Made by a program: the position numbers and the translations under genes. The notes below the pieces were generated by a model. It made no database searches, was not told the origin of the DNA, and saw nothing but the letters and a program-made list of their open reading frames with translations. 64,000 nt of DNA from Chiua virens (Eukaryota > Basidiomycota > Agaricomycetes > Boletales > Boletaceae): the NCBI GenBank assembly GCA_019787685.1, contig JAHNUO010000008.1, positions 310,001 to 374,000 of the forward strand. The letters run 5' to 3'. This document shows, in pieces, positions 43,991 to 55,299 of this stretch (position 1 is the stretch's first letter; every line of letters starts with the position of its first letter).

Positions 43991-44419
43991 GATGATGACA
44001 TTGTGATTATTTGCACTCAATGCTCAGGGAATACAAAGAATACAATCTCACTCCCTGAAGTCCCTGAAACTTCTGGCTCAACATCATCATCAGTAAATTC
44101 ATATATTCCTTTTTTTGCTTTCATGTACTTTTCCATTACCTAAACATTACCAAAAGTACAAAAAGTGTAAAAGCAATGAAAGCACTCTAAACCAGATTTT
44201 GGCATTGTCGCATAGCGAAGTTAAAATGTGAAAAGCCTTATGATAAGCATGAAAATACTAACTATTACAAAAGTATGTACTAAAGTTTGAGGGGGATAAA
44301 TAGCCTTAGCCTTCTGATGTGACCTTGCCACTGCCACCACCAACAATATGGATTTACCAGGTGGCTGATGATGCAAGAGTGAACATCTTAGTTTTTGAGT
44401 GGATGATGGGAATGGCCTT

Positions 44420-44830
44420 GGCTTTGGTGACAGGGTGAGTGAGATAGCGAGACGGTGAAGGTGAGGTTGAGGTTGAGGTGGTGAGATGGTGAGGGTGAGG
44501 GTAAGGTGGCAAGATGGCAAGATGGCAAGATGGCAAGGGTGAGGGTAAGGCGGTGAGGGTGAGGGTAATGGTGAGATGGTGAGACAGCAAGATGGTGAAA
44601 GTGAGGGGTGAGGAAGGCAGCGAGATGGTGGGATGGTTGAGGCCTGAGGGAGACAGTGAGATGGCGATGGTGAGGGTGAGACACTGAGGGTGGGGGTAAG
44701 ATGGTAGGACAGCGAGATGGTGAAGGTGAGGGTTGAGGGAGGCTGCAAGATGGCGGGACACTTGAGGCTTGAGGAAGGTGGCAAGATGGTGAGACGGCAA
44801 GGTGAGGACAGGGATGGTGAGGGCAAGGGC
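44420..44830 (-). repeat. GGTGAGGGTGAGATGGCAAGATGG minisatellite
   Basis: Short tandem units of 6-16 bp (GAGGGT, AAGATGGC, GGTGAG). The Ser/Pro/His/Leu-rich frames on the minus strand (44221-44855) come from this repeat and are not genes. Confidence 0.8.
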
Positions 44831-45079
44831 AAGTGAGAGGTGGAGTGAGTGACACTACAATGGACTTGGTGAATTTTTTTGCAGGTTAGTCGTCACATGT
44901 TGTCATGTATTATTGATTTGCATGCACTGCATTCCTCACCCTCCCATTCCTCATCCAACCCCCTTTTCCTTTGGCAATCACGGTGACAGATGTGCATGGG
45001 ACACATTCCACTGCAATGATGATGATGGGGGGCATGCGACATGCCCCCACACTATCCCCTTTTCTTTGGCAACAACAGC

Positions 45080-45860
45080 TCGAAGATGTGGCAATGACAA
45101 TGACAATAACACCTTACTCACACCATCACCACCACCTCAAGGATGTGGTGACAACAATGACACCCAGTCACACCATTGCCACCACCTTGAGGACACAACA
45201 ATGATGATGGCAGCGGTGACACCTCACCCACGCTGTTGCCACCACCTCAAGGACATGGTGACAATGACAACACCTCACCCTGAGGACACAGCGACAACAA
45301 CAACACTCATACCGTCACCACCCCCTTGAGGACATGGCGACAATGTCGATGCCTCACCCTGAGGATGCGGCGACAACAACAACACTCATACTATCACCAC
45401 CCCCTTGAGGACACGGTGACGATGTTGATGCCTCACCCACACCATTACCACCACCTTGAGGATGCAACGATGATGACACCAATGTGTGCAACCGCACAAC
45501 AATGGTGATGACGATGACACCACCTCACCCACACCATCACCACCACCTTGAGGATGTGGCAACAATGACAATGACAACATCTCACTCACACCATTGCTAC
45601 CACCTTGAGGACATAGCAACGACAACAATGCAATGTCATTGATGGCGCTGGGCCATCAATGACATGACGACGTCAACATCAATGTGTGCCACCACACAAC
45701 AAGAGCAATGCCTCACCCACACCATCACTGCCACCAACTTGAGGACGTGGTGATAACAATAACGCCTCACCCACACTGTCACCACCACCTTCAGGACGCA
45801 GTGACAATGCAATGACAATGCCATTGCCACTGCCGATGTGTGCAACCACACGACAATGGC
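45080..45860 (-). repeat. GTTGTTGTGTGGTTGCACA minisatellite array, locus 3 (reverse)
   Basis: About eight units of 'caccatcaccaccaccttgaggac..', the reverse complement of the arrays at 15539 and 35044. It ends at 45860 next to a short text with TGGGTA and TACCCATGCAG that may be a relic of the MITE (45880-45935). Confidence 0.85.
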
Positions 45861-46221
45861 CTGATGAGCGTGGATGTGGGTACAGGTTTTTTACTGGGTA
45901 TGGATACAGGTACGGGGGTATACCCATGCAGTTGCCTATGAATCTGTTATCCTGTTGTTTTTAGTTCAAACTAGGTATCACTTTAAAGTAGTGTTCTGGA
46001 TAATTCTAATGGATTTTGTCTCTTTTTTTGTGCTCGAAAAGCAGTTCAGAAGCTGGAAAATCACTGTTAAAAGATGATTAAAAGTATTGAGATCTACTCT
46101 GAACAGCCTTTTCACACTTTTCGGCTACTTCTGAAAAGTATCATATATTAACAAAAAGCTGACTTATGTAAAAGTTTGAAAAGTAATCTGACAATTTACT
46201 AATGCTGCAGCTCTTTAACAT

Positions 46222-46517
46222 TGTTTGCTGGATCCAGTGGTGCCACATCCACATCCATATCATCCATGTTCAGTCACAGTGCTGCCTCTGAGGCTCCAGA
46301 GTTGAACCTGTCTTCCTTCCCATTAGACAATGAGCAAGATGGGTCGCCTCTTTGAGTTCCTGAGATAACTGGTCCCATTCCATCCCAAATCGCATCAACC
46401 AGTACCAGCACTCAGGTTGTGCCATGGGCAAGTGTTGATCCCACTTCTGGCCCTACCAAATCAAAGAAGAAGGACAGTGCTACCAAGAAACCTTGTGGAC
46501 ACAAGAATGGCTTCTGA
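46222..46517 (+). pseudogene. Unrecognised Ser/Thr-rich fragment with basic end
   Basis: Open except for one TGA: AGSSGATSTSISSMFSHSA .. then TSGPTKSKKKDSATKKP, ending CGHKNGF and stop at 46517. I do not recognise the family. The remainder of 45950-47200 holds nothing I can identify. Confidence 0.3.
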
Positions 46518-47378
46518 ACACCTGACCTTTTTGGACGCTTTCAAGTTTTTGTTCACTTTTGATGCATTTCAAGTTGCACACTCTTGGATGTTTTCACATA
46601 GTACCAGTAACTTTGTACTAATTTCAATGCAGGAACTACTTTTGAACTTCTAACTCTTCATTCACTTTCTTGTTTGCTTTCAATGCACTCAAGTTTGCAC
46701 ACTCTCAGATGTTTTCACATATCAGTAACTACATAACTTACAAGTAGCCTCTGTACTAGTTTCGTCATGTTGTGAAATTAATGCTAGTTGTTATTGGTCA
46801 GATGAGAACTGGCATAAACTAGCAAGGAGGTAACATCCTCATGAGATGCTGCAAGATCTAGCAGGCCCAATGTGATTCCAGCTAACAGTACATACATGCA
46901 AGATCTAGCTAGGCCTTGATATGACTTACTAGGCCGTGATTATGGTTGACAGTACACAAACCCAATGTGACTTGCGAGATCTGGATAGGCCTTGCCATGA
47001 CTTGCTAGGCACACAGTTCTATTATGACGTGGCCAAGATGATGTGTTGCTGGCCAGATCTCAGTAGACTTGACAAGAAAGTGTAAATCATGGCATGGTGT
47101 GATTACAATAGATCTATTGTATCTAGGCTACCTATTTTAGCCTGGCTAGGTCTGGCTAGGTTTGGTTGTGTTTGCTGATGACTGGCATAGTTCTAGGGGA
47201 ATGACATATTCCATATTTCTTATAAGCCCAACCCCAGTATGATCTCTGTCTGAATACAACCCCTCATCTCTGGACTTTGATACTTAGAACCTTCTAGTTC
47301 ACTTAATTCATCTTGTCTCCTTTCATACTAGTCTTGCATTGTAGAATACTCCAAATCCTGTATCTCACTTATATAAAC

Positions 47379-48488
47379 TGTTATAGTAGTCCCAGGTAAG
47401 GCCTAGCATAGACTCTAAGTAACCTAAGTATCTCAGTGGCTATGATAACTCAAACTACCACCACCAAGGGATAAAAGGTCAAGGGCTAGAAGTCAAGGGT
47501 ACAAGAGGAGTCAGCTAGTGTAAGCTACTAATGAAGCAAAGAACTTAGGTATTGCTGAGGTATGCTGTTAGAAATCTATACCTGAGGCAATAATGACTTC
47601 CTCTTATTGAAGATATAGATGAGGAGCAAAGACATGTCAATGCAACAAGTGACTTCCCTTAGGTGAATGGTAGACAAGACAAGACAAGACAGTACTCAGG
47701 TAGTATAGAGTAGATCAAGACTAAGAAACACAGAAGTATCATCGAGGGAGTAAACCAGGGCAAAGGATGTGAAACAACCTCAAAGAGTAAGACTGTTAAG
47801 TGAAAATAGCTGAGAGTAGATGAATGTCTAACTGAAAAGGGAAAACTCCAAGAGAACTTTGTTAGAGTTCCTTGGTATCAATTCATGGGGTTTATATACT
47901 GCATGGATGTTAGAGTTCTAAGTTGAGTATGAACTATGGTAGATAAAAGATGTAATCACTATTGGATGATAAGGTGTTAGTCATAGATAAGGAACATGAG
48001 GTGCACAGGTTATGTGGCAGAATGAAAGAGAAGCATAGCGGTAATTAAATAGAAGTTGATCATGTGAATACACATGTCAAATAGAAGCATAATTGTGGCA
48101 GCCAATCAGATGTGTTCCTTTGGACAGCCATGACATGAGGTATGGAAGTATTGTTTTTAGAATGGATTGAAGATTAGATTCATTATCTGTGGTTGAAAGG
48201 TTTGAATTATAACAGGGCATTCCAAGAAGAGCAAAACTGCTACAAGGGAACAAAAGGAATCCATGCAGTGCAAAGGCATCAGATAATGATGATGATGATG
48301 ATGAAATGACTAATGTATGATAGAATCAGGTTGGAGTGGAATAGGCAGAACACCATATGGAACTAGATGCATCAGTGATAAGGAACATGTAAGCAGGACA
48401 CAATACAGCATATGTGGGCAAAGGGTAAAGCAGAGATGAGCATAGTGAGACAAAGCAAAAGTAAAAAGTAAAATCATAAATCATAACA
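47379..48488 (-). mobile_element. Solo LTR, G2-like family, nested
   Basis: TGTTATAGTAGTCCCAGG..AAATCATAACA with exact duplication TAAAC (47374-47378 and 48489-48493). It contains the LTR at 47762-48214. Confidence 0.9.
47762..48214 (-). mobile_element. Solo LTR, G1 family, innermost of three
   Basis: Matches the LTR at 1046-1486. GGGCA at 47757-47761 and 48215-48219 is an exact 5 bp duplication. The canonical TGAAACAACC end is at 47770, so 8 extra bases (AAGGATGT-like) lie between duplication and canonical end. Confidence 0.8.
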
Positions 48489-48802
48489 TAAACAGCACAG
48501 CTCCAGCTTCTGTACAATGTACATACCCAACTTCACTCTGGTTACATACTCTCCTGTTTCTTACTCAGTTCTTACCAACTCTGTTACTAATCTCCATTTT
48601 CCTCTGAGTATATAAACTGTAGTACTCTGACCTTGTATCTCTCAGTCTGAATATTAGTTTTATCTTCTATTCCCATCCAAACTCCAAAAGACCTTGAAGG
48701 TCTTATCATTCACTCTATGTCACTTGTGAAGCCAAAGTCCCTCCAACAAGAGATAACTCCAGAGTTCCAGCATTCATACCCAGAGTAGAACACAACTTTA
48801 CA

Positions 48803-49609
48803 GGGGATCTGTCAACCTAGCCACACATCTATAATGGTTGTATGAATGATATGGACAACACAAAACCCAAACTGAGAGGGGTACCAAATTCTGAAATTGA
48901 TGGATTTTGGTGCTGGAATATGCTAGACATGTTCCAGGATATCCAAGTCATCCAAGTCAAATGGTATCATTAATGAAATTCCAGTGAGTGGTTGAGGTGG
49001 TATGAGAATACCAAGGTAGGATGTGTTTTTCTTGGCATTTTCCCCACAAGGTTAACTTGCCTGAAAAGGACAGTAACACATGTCCATAAGCTGTACACTC
49101 ATGGACTAGTAGTTAGCAATTCTTACAGCTGTAGCCAAAAGCTCTTGATATGTTTATGGTACTTCCAGAAATCCATAATACAATGCATCAGCAAATTGAA
49201 TTGAGGTCTAGAGCACTAGACAGCACTCCACAGGTGTTCTAGTGAGCAAGCTAGGTCCAGGCTCCAGAACTTAAGCTAGCTGCAACATGGCTATGGATGT
49301 TTAGCACCAGCTATGGGAATAATAGAATATGAGGATGTTAGCACTATATATACATTTAAAAATTTGTCAACTGTTGCACAATACTTCAGAGTCTCATAAT
49401 TTGTGACAACTCTGCTCACACAATTTGCTAGGTGATACTAGCCAGTGATGGCAACTCATACACTTAGTCATAGGTCAATAGCAATAACCAACACGGTCCT
49501 ACTAATCAAACACGACAAAACAAACAACTCAAACAAGAACTTAAACAAAGAAAGAACTTGAGAGAAAGGGGGGGAAAGTCAATGTAGAACATCTAGTAGC
49601 AATATGATA
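48803..49609. other. No recognisable gene
   Basis: Only short frames on both strands. A G-rich GGGGGGG stretch lies at about 49569. This may contain the left end of the module that starts at 49610, but I see no clear terminal repeat. Confidence 0.45.
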
Positions 49610-52300
49610 CTAATCGAGGAGGACTTGCAGATGGCTGCCTCGCTCCACATCCGTGTTAACCTGGTACAACGCAGCCCTAGTCTCAACGTTAGCGGCAGTG
49701 GTCACGTTATAGTTAATAATAACACAGTGGTTACCGCATACTAACCATCCTTCCTGCGCCCATTGATCGAGTTGCTTACATAGCTTTTGACCGTGGTAGG
49801 GATGACGAAGGACCTCATTTAACATCTTGACCATTGCTTGAAAGGTGGACCGGTATTCTTTGCCTGAAAACTAAGGAATCATCTTCAGTGTTGACGCCCT
49901 GTTCTTCACAAACCCATCGAGGACACAGTTGAGCTACAGTGAGGCACCAATTATAATTGATGAAGACACACAGAGAACCACGCACCGCAGTGCCAGCAAG
50001 TGCAACACTAACGAGAGGAACCAACTTATGGAATTGGTTGGGGCGCTTGTCTGCAATCCGATAGCTGCCCGTATAGAAGAACTTGATTACAAGTGCCTTG
50101 AGGGCTGGGTGGGCGAAGTTATTGGTTTTCCCCTAAGTGGTAAAATAGTAAGCATCACCAGCTCAGATCAACAGTTGTAACGCCACGATACCAGTTCATC
50201 GACACCATCTTGAAGGAACAAGGAATCTGTCAGTAGCCCGGATGCTGTGTTCTGTACCCACTGTGTCTTCTCTCAAGCTGCAATATCCTGCGGAGGTATG
50301 AGCTTGTACGTGACAGGAGCAACGGCATATGCAGTGGTCTTTAACTCCGAATGCCATGTTGACATGTCACCAAGGAGCTGTATTAACAAATTTTCATGTA
50401 AGTACGTGGTTATTGAATGAGGGTTGAACATACAACACATGCCATGTCAGTCTTGTGGTCTGGCCAGTAACCTATGCTAGGGATGAACATTGGCATTTGA
50501 AGTGTTGATGTGCCACGCACCCGGCTCAAAGACTGCACCACCATTGTTTAACTTGGAAACCGTCGTGGTGAGGGCCTCCATAATCAAACCCTTTAGATCG
50601 TGAGATTTTGATGGGAATGGGTTGTTACTCAGTAGATGTACAATTCTACATTCTCATTTGGTGTCCTCGAGACAGTCCTGCCAAGTAGCAGGGTAGAATC
50701 CTAGATTCTTTGGGGATGGTCCAGTGTCTTTGTTTTTCTTTGAGTTTCAAGGTGCTCGAGTGCATGCGGGTTGCACAGTGAGAGACCATGGATCTGGAGC
50801 CAAGGGGCTGCCATTAACTTGATGGTGATGGTTTAACACATTGACAGGATCACCAAGCTGAATATTGGGATGTTAGACACATCAAACCATTCAACATAGT
50901 CATACCTGAGTAAAACCGCCGCCATCAGACACATCACCGGTGTCGCCACGCTGAGCCTTTACAGTATGTCAGACATCAAAAACAACACGAACATCACCAT
51001 TACCTGAGTATCTGTGTGACCAAGATTGTGGTGAGCACTATTGTCATCTTCGTCACGAGAGAATTGGAAGTCGAATTCAGGTTCAGGGGGTAAAGAAACA
51101 TGGTGAACACTGTTGCTGGGGTGCGATTCTTTGGAAAAACCTAGGAACCTCGATTTAGTACATACCAAGGCAACAAATAAAACTTACCAGGGTGAGTGGC
51201 CTGTCTTGAATTCGTAGCCCCCCATCCTTCTCCATGTTCGTCTTCAGTGTCATCAGACTTTTCAGTATCATTTGATGTCTCTTCGTTTTCAGATGGACGT
51301 TCATCCAAATTGTCATTTCGATCTGCACGTCCAATTGGCTGTGTCCCACTTCGACGGGTTGCAAAGGAGTCAGATGAATGTTGGGGACGCACTGAGGTGG
51401 AAAGGAGAGTAGGGTCAATCGCCTGCACATGAGGGACTTGAAATGATGTGGATAGGTTTCGAGAAGGAAGTGGGTCACGGTGATTCAAGGCAGGAACAGA
51501 TGTGCTCTCGGCATTGTGGGACAGGACAAGATGGGGTGAAGACTTGGGACCTGCGGACAACGATCGCTGTGCAAGCTCGGGCGACTGCAGAGAGCGCAGC
51601 CTTGCCTGCTCCTCTCGAGCTGCAATATATGAATTATTTAAGGCTTGAAGATTCGGCTCGGTACCAGGAGGGACAATGTGGGTCTGGGGAGTCGAAGCAC
51701 TGAAACCAAACCAGTCGGACTCAGACGAACGTTGGTAGAAAACTAGAACCGGGGTAGTCTGAAAAAAAGTATAAGTATTTGGTATCACAATGAAGGACAC
51801 CATATGGTCAGTACATCAACTTCTGGCACGTAAGGTGGAGGGGGACCCTGTGTGGACGAGGTCATTTAAGAGTGAGGATAATGCACCGGACAACTCATGT
51901 CCAAGCCTGGTTTCTTCCCAGTAGCACGCTGCCCAGACCGACTACGCTTCACCAAGGGAGCAAGGGGATTTGGAGCTACGTCCACCGGCAAATCAGTCGA
52001 CCTACTATGACGACCTCTCATGGGACGATCTTCGAAGATGGCCCCAAGCTTCTTGAGCTGCTGGGTTCTCCCACCTGAGCCCGTGCCTTCCCTTGCACTG
52101 CGACGAGGTCCCTGGGCAGTCTGGGACTTGTCACAATGCTCCATGGCCGCTAACTTCTCGGAAGCAGTAACATGATCCCCCTTGACGCGTTGGGCCTTGG
52201 CAGTGCAAGTCTCGTTGCCATTCGACAAATGGCATTTACTCTTCTTGCTACCTCTTTTTCTTGGTGAAGAAATAAAAGAATTGGGGATCTGAGAAGACAT
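49610..52300 (-). CDS. DUF6532-like protein, module 2 (multi-exon)
   Basis: A minus-strand gene of unknown function, better preserved than the copy at 16016-18579. Exon 1 from ATG at 52300 has a basic, probably nuclear N-terminus (SPRKRGSKKSK), then RRSAREGTGSGGRTQQLKKL and PNPLAPLVKRSRSGQ. The next large exon (51141-51803) is Ser/Pro-rich with SDWFGF, and an acidic GEGWGATNSRQATHPGKF end. Further exons include LLGDMSTWHSELKTTAYAVAP (50280-50390), FAHPALKALVIKFFY (50060-50110) and the tail HPYHGQKLCKQLDQWAQEGW (49690-49830), ending at TAG 49612-49610. Exon borders are not all defined. The order matches the module 1 copy. The domain name is from pattern memory. Confidence 0.6.
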
Positions 52301-52714
52301 TCTAAGAGGTAGCGGAGGTGAGAAAAGTCAGAAGGTGGAATCACAGACCTTGTCCACCATCTGCTAGTGAGGGTGTATATACTATGTCAGCTGCCTTCAT
52401 CACTTGGGGTTACAGTCTCCGATGTCGACACGATCGTGCATTGGGCAACATTCATTTCTGCTCTTGACTCAAGTTGACTCCCACAGCGCAGGGCATGTAG
52501 GTGCAGCATAATTGAATGCAACACGTTGTGATAAGTGAATGTATTGGTGAGACTTAGGGCAGGTAGTACAATGAACACACTGTGTATATTCACGACAACT
52601 AAAAGTATGCCAACTTGAGTGGAAACGACAAATATAGTATCTGAAAAATGAGAAAAATCACGTACAATGTACATGGCCGGTTTGGGATTGTGAAGATACA
52701 TGTATATAATAAAG

Positions 52715-53792
52715 CTACCCACCGCCGCGCTTAAAGCGCTTGCTGGGCAAAGGTGGATTGTCCATGCTCCACATGTCATCGCGAAGACGTTTAAAGGGGT
52801 AAGGGAGTGTAGTAACGAGTGAAGATGACCGTGTACCAGTAGTGCCGGTGGAATGATTGTTTGCATATGTCGTTTCCAGCAGGGGCTCTGCCGGCATTTC
52901 TGCAAGGAAGCTGTCCAGGATATCAGCTGCTTCAGTGATATTGACGAGGGTTTCAGTCAACAGAGCTTTCCTATGCACCATACACCATTGGTGAATGAGC
53001 GAAACAAGGTCTTTGCAGTAAGGAGTAGCGAATTCGTCAAGCTTGTTATCAGAGTCGATGAGAAATGCAAATTTTGAATTTCGTGCGATCATGAGATCGG
53101 AAGCCACCTTCTTGCTCCATAGACCAAGAAAAGTTTTTTCGTGGCTCAGATCGCAACATTCTTGTCCGAGTGGACCGTCATACATAATGATAATCCATAC
53201 AAGGACATAAAGAAGGGACTCGATGTCATCCACGTAGGTATGGCATATGGAAATAGGGCTGTTCATAAAGACATGGGTAAGTGATGCAGTCTTGCGAATG
53301 ATTGCGCAGTCATTGTGGCTGAATTCGCAAACGCAGTTTCAAGTTGACAAAGGATATTAATTGACATGAATGGGAGAGTTCCCTTTGCAATGTTCAAGTC
53401 AGCTAGGTAAAAACGAAGCTACAAAGGACATACAGTACCACCAACGTTATACTCCCCACATTGTGTGATCTCAACTGCAAACTCCCAATCAAGGAGGAAT
53501 CCACGAGAAGCATTATCCAGAAGGTCCTCGATCATTGTGTTAAGGATGCTGCAATCATGGTGTAGAACACCTCGTTCTCGCGCCTGCCGTATGACTACAC
53601 ATGGATTCATTTAACAAACCCTTGCTATTGTGTTAAAACTATACTTACTGCCTAGAACATCTTGAATACACCCAACAAGCTCTTTCTTTGACTTGAACAT
53701 TGTCAAAGGACATGCACACAGTGTCATCGCCAAACGCACGTGAGTTCTTGGTGACTGCATCTTTGCTTGGTACTTCTCCTCATGATATCGCC
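52715..53792 (-). pseudogene. FunK1-type protein kinase, module 2, C-terminal half
   Basis: Continuation of the gene whose start is at 61912, separated by the Gypsy at 53793-60247. In sense: THVRLAMTLCACPLTMFKSKK, an intron (donor GTAAGT near 53648), then ERGVLHHDCSILNTMIED with an intact catalytic Asp, GFLLDWEFAVEI (metal-binding Asp), an intron ending ..GCAAAG near 53390, GTLPFMSINILCQL, and VDDIESLLYVLVWII (52715-53266), which is the typical FunK1 helix. It ends KRFKRGGG. Before the insertion the gene could have coded for an active kinase. Confidence 0.85.
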
Positions 53793-54223
53793 TGTTACGA
53801 TATCAACTTTTCCTCACTTCACAACTCCAACATTTGACCTATTCTAAAGATACATGCCTCATGTCAAGGCTGTCCAAAGGATCATATCCGATTGGCTGCC
53901 ACAATAACACAGCATCCATCACCTCATGTCCTTATCTATTCATTTCCCTTATCACTGACTCATCAATAGCAGTGCAAGGCTATGCTCTTATCTATGACTC
54001 ATATCTATTCACACCTTATCATCCAATAGGATACATTACGCTTATCTACGTAGTTCATACTCAGATTAGAACTCCGATATCCATGTAGTATATAAACCCC
54101 ATGAATGACAGCCAGAGAGCTCTAACAAAGTTCTCTTGGAGTTTTCGCCTCTTCACTGGACTGAACCCCCTCTTCACCACACCACTACAACTTTAACAGT
54201 CTAGGTTGTTCTAGGTTGTTTCA
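53793..54223 (+). repeat. G1 5' LTR
   Basis: 431 bp, TGTTACGATATC..TTGTTTCA. TATA box TATATAAA at 54089-54096. The predicted start region AACAAAGTTCT lies at 54124-54134. Confidence 0.95.
54089..54096 (+). promoter_or_regulatory. TATA box of the G1 promoter
   Basis: TATATAAA, 28 nt before the A of AACAAAGTTCT at 54124, the likely RNA start. The same box is present in the 3' LTR and, diverged, in the LTRs at 1046 and 47762. Confidence 0.75.
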
Positions 54224-54225
54224 TT

Positions 54226-54236
54226 AGAACTTTGTT
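54226..54236 (+). promoter_or_regulatory. Putative self-primer binding site of the G1 Gypsy
   Basis: AGAACTTTGTT, 2 nt after the 5' LTR. It is the exact reverse complement of AACAAAGTTCT (54124-54134) at the predicted RNA 5' end; pairing stops at 11 nt on both sides. Tf1 of fission yeast uses an 11 nt self-primer in the same place. Confidence 0.75.
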
Positions 54237-54318
54237 GTTTAACTTCGCCGTTGATCGACTACTGTCAAGTCCCAACCTCGTTGTAGCCCCTACTACAAAA
54301 TAACACAGCCGGGCCCAA

Positions 54319-54457
54319 GTAAGTCCCAAGCTTGAAAATTAGTTGGAACATCTGCTACCAATAAGCCGATTTGCAAAAGACTCAAGGTCTAGCATTCGCA
54401 GAAGCAGATAGCGCACCCTTGACCAGAAAGGAGATCTTAACTGACCTGCCCAATCAG
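54319..54457 (+). other. Predicted leader intron that assembles a start codon
   Basis: The donor is GTAAGT (54319-54324), an exact consensus. A branch-like CTTAAC/CTGAC lies at 54436-54445 and the acceptor CAATCAG ends at 54457. Exon 1 ends ..GGGCCCAA and exon 2 starts TGTCGAACC. Splicing therefore yields CCCAATGTCG, with ATG made of A54318 and T54458-G54459, in frame with ORF-A. The first ATG in the unspliced leader is at about 54868 and opens only a short frame. Confidence 0.65.
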
Positions 54458-55023
54458 TGTCGAACCTACCACTCTCAGCCATCGCAGCAGCCGCTGAGGC
54501 TTACCCTGACCTTGTCGACGAACCCTACGTCTTCGACGCAGCTTATCTCGCAGAAGTCGTTGCTCTTGAGGACCTTGATCCCGAAGACCGCACCGACACC
54601 GAAATTTTCCACGCCTTATTAGGCCACTTTTTAGGGGAAGTTACCCCCTTACAAGACTACTCTAGTGAACGAGAGTCAACCCGGTCCGACAGCCCGGAAC
54701 TTAGGTATCCAACTGAGGAAGTTGAGGTCAAGCGCGAATACTTCCCCGCTCCCATTCCCAAAAGAGAACCATCACCTTTCCCACCAGCTCCTTTGAGAGA
54801 ACCATCGGAGGAAAGCTTAGGAGACCCAAACGATTGGCTCCCACCCAGAGAGATTGAGAGAAGGAATGCCAGGACAGATCTCGAAAGAAAGAGAATCCTG
54901 AGACACTACAAGGCTAACCAAGTACCTACCCGCATTCGCCCCTACTCACAATACAATAATTTCGAATACCCTTACTTTAGGCCTCGAAACACACTTAGAA
55001 CCCCTAGGAGATACATCCAATAA
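54458..55023 (+). CDS. ORF-A of the G1 Gypsy, acidic leader protein
   Basis: 188 codons in frame with gag but with no ATG of its own in unspliced RNA; the predicted splice supplies one (see intron 54319-54457). The product begins MSNLPLSAIAAAAEAYPD and is acidic and Pro-rich in its middle (EEVEVKREYFPAPIPKREPS). It ends with a basic, Tyr/Arg-rich stretch (NTLRTPRRYIQ). No domain is recognised. TAA at 55021-55023 is followed directly by the ATG of ORF-B. It may be the N-terminal extension of a longer gag if the TAA is a mutated CAA. Confidence 0.55.
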
Positions 55024-55293
55024 ATGCTAGCTTACTTCGTATTTGCAGCAATACTTGTAATCTTCCTTACAGTTCTCTTCATCCTCTACCAAGTATCTAA
55101 GAACCTGATTGACTACCAAAGGTCTTTGAACTTCAGAATCCAGTTTAACGAACACACTATCATTTTTGCTCTTTACACACCGTACGAGCAACAAGACTAC
55201 CAGTACCAAGCACCCCCTGTTATTAACAATACCGCTGGTCCTTGGAACACTCCAGTAAATGCAGGAGATTGGGATAACGAATCCAACAACTAA
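55024..55293 (+). CDS. ORF-B of the G1 Gypsy, 89 aa single-pass membrane protein
   Basis: Residues 2-24 are strongly hydrophobic (LAYFVFAAILVIFLTVLFIL) and would form one membrane segment. It is followed by a basic turn and a polar, Asn/Gln/Pro-rich tail. ATG immediately follows the TAA of ORF-A; its own TAA lies 6 nt before the gag ATG. All three frames are the same. A membrane protein ahead of gag is not usual for Ty3/Gypsy elements. Alternatives are a membrane-anchored gag extension separated by two CAA-to-TAA mutations, or a chance frame. Confidence 0.55.
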   Translation: MLAYFVFAAILVIFLTVLFILYQVSKNLIDYQRSLNFRIQFNEHTIIFALYTPYEQQDYQYQAPPVINNTAGPWNTPVNAGDWDNESNN

Positions 55294-55299
55294 ACAAGT

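Larger units (their letters stand above)
47205..48802 (+). mobile_element. Family B LTR, old copy interrupted by two nested LTRs
   Basis: The outer parts 47205-47378 and 48494-48802 align with family B LTRs in opposite orientation to copies A and B. Shared texts are 'gtatctcacttat' continuing into 'agcacagctccagctt', 'cttactcagttcttaccaactc' and the TATA box 'gagtatataaactg' near 48606-48619. It is strongly diverged. Ends are approximate. Confidence 0.7.

Noticed and set aside
44221..44855. Long Ser/Pro/His/Leu-rich frames on the minus strand
   Set aside because: They arise from the GGTGAG minisatellite; three frames are open at once, which is typical of short repeats and not of a gene.
45880..45935. 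Third copy of the TGGGTA MITE
   Set aside because: Only one end (TACCCATGCAGTTGCCTA) is similar; length and flanks do not fit, so it is at most a relic.
48500..48802. Independent promoter with TATA box near 48606
   Set aside because: It aligns with the TATA region of family B LTRs, so it is part of an old interrupted LTR.
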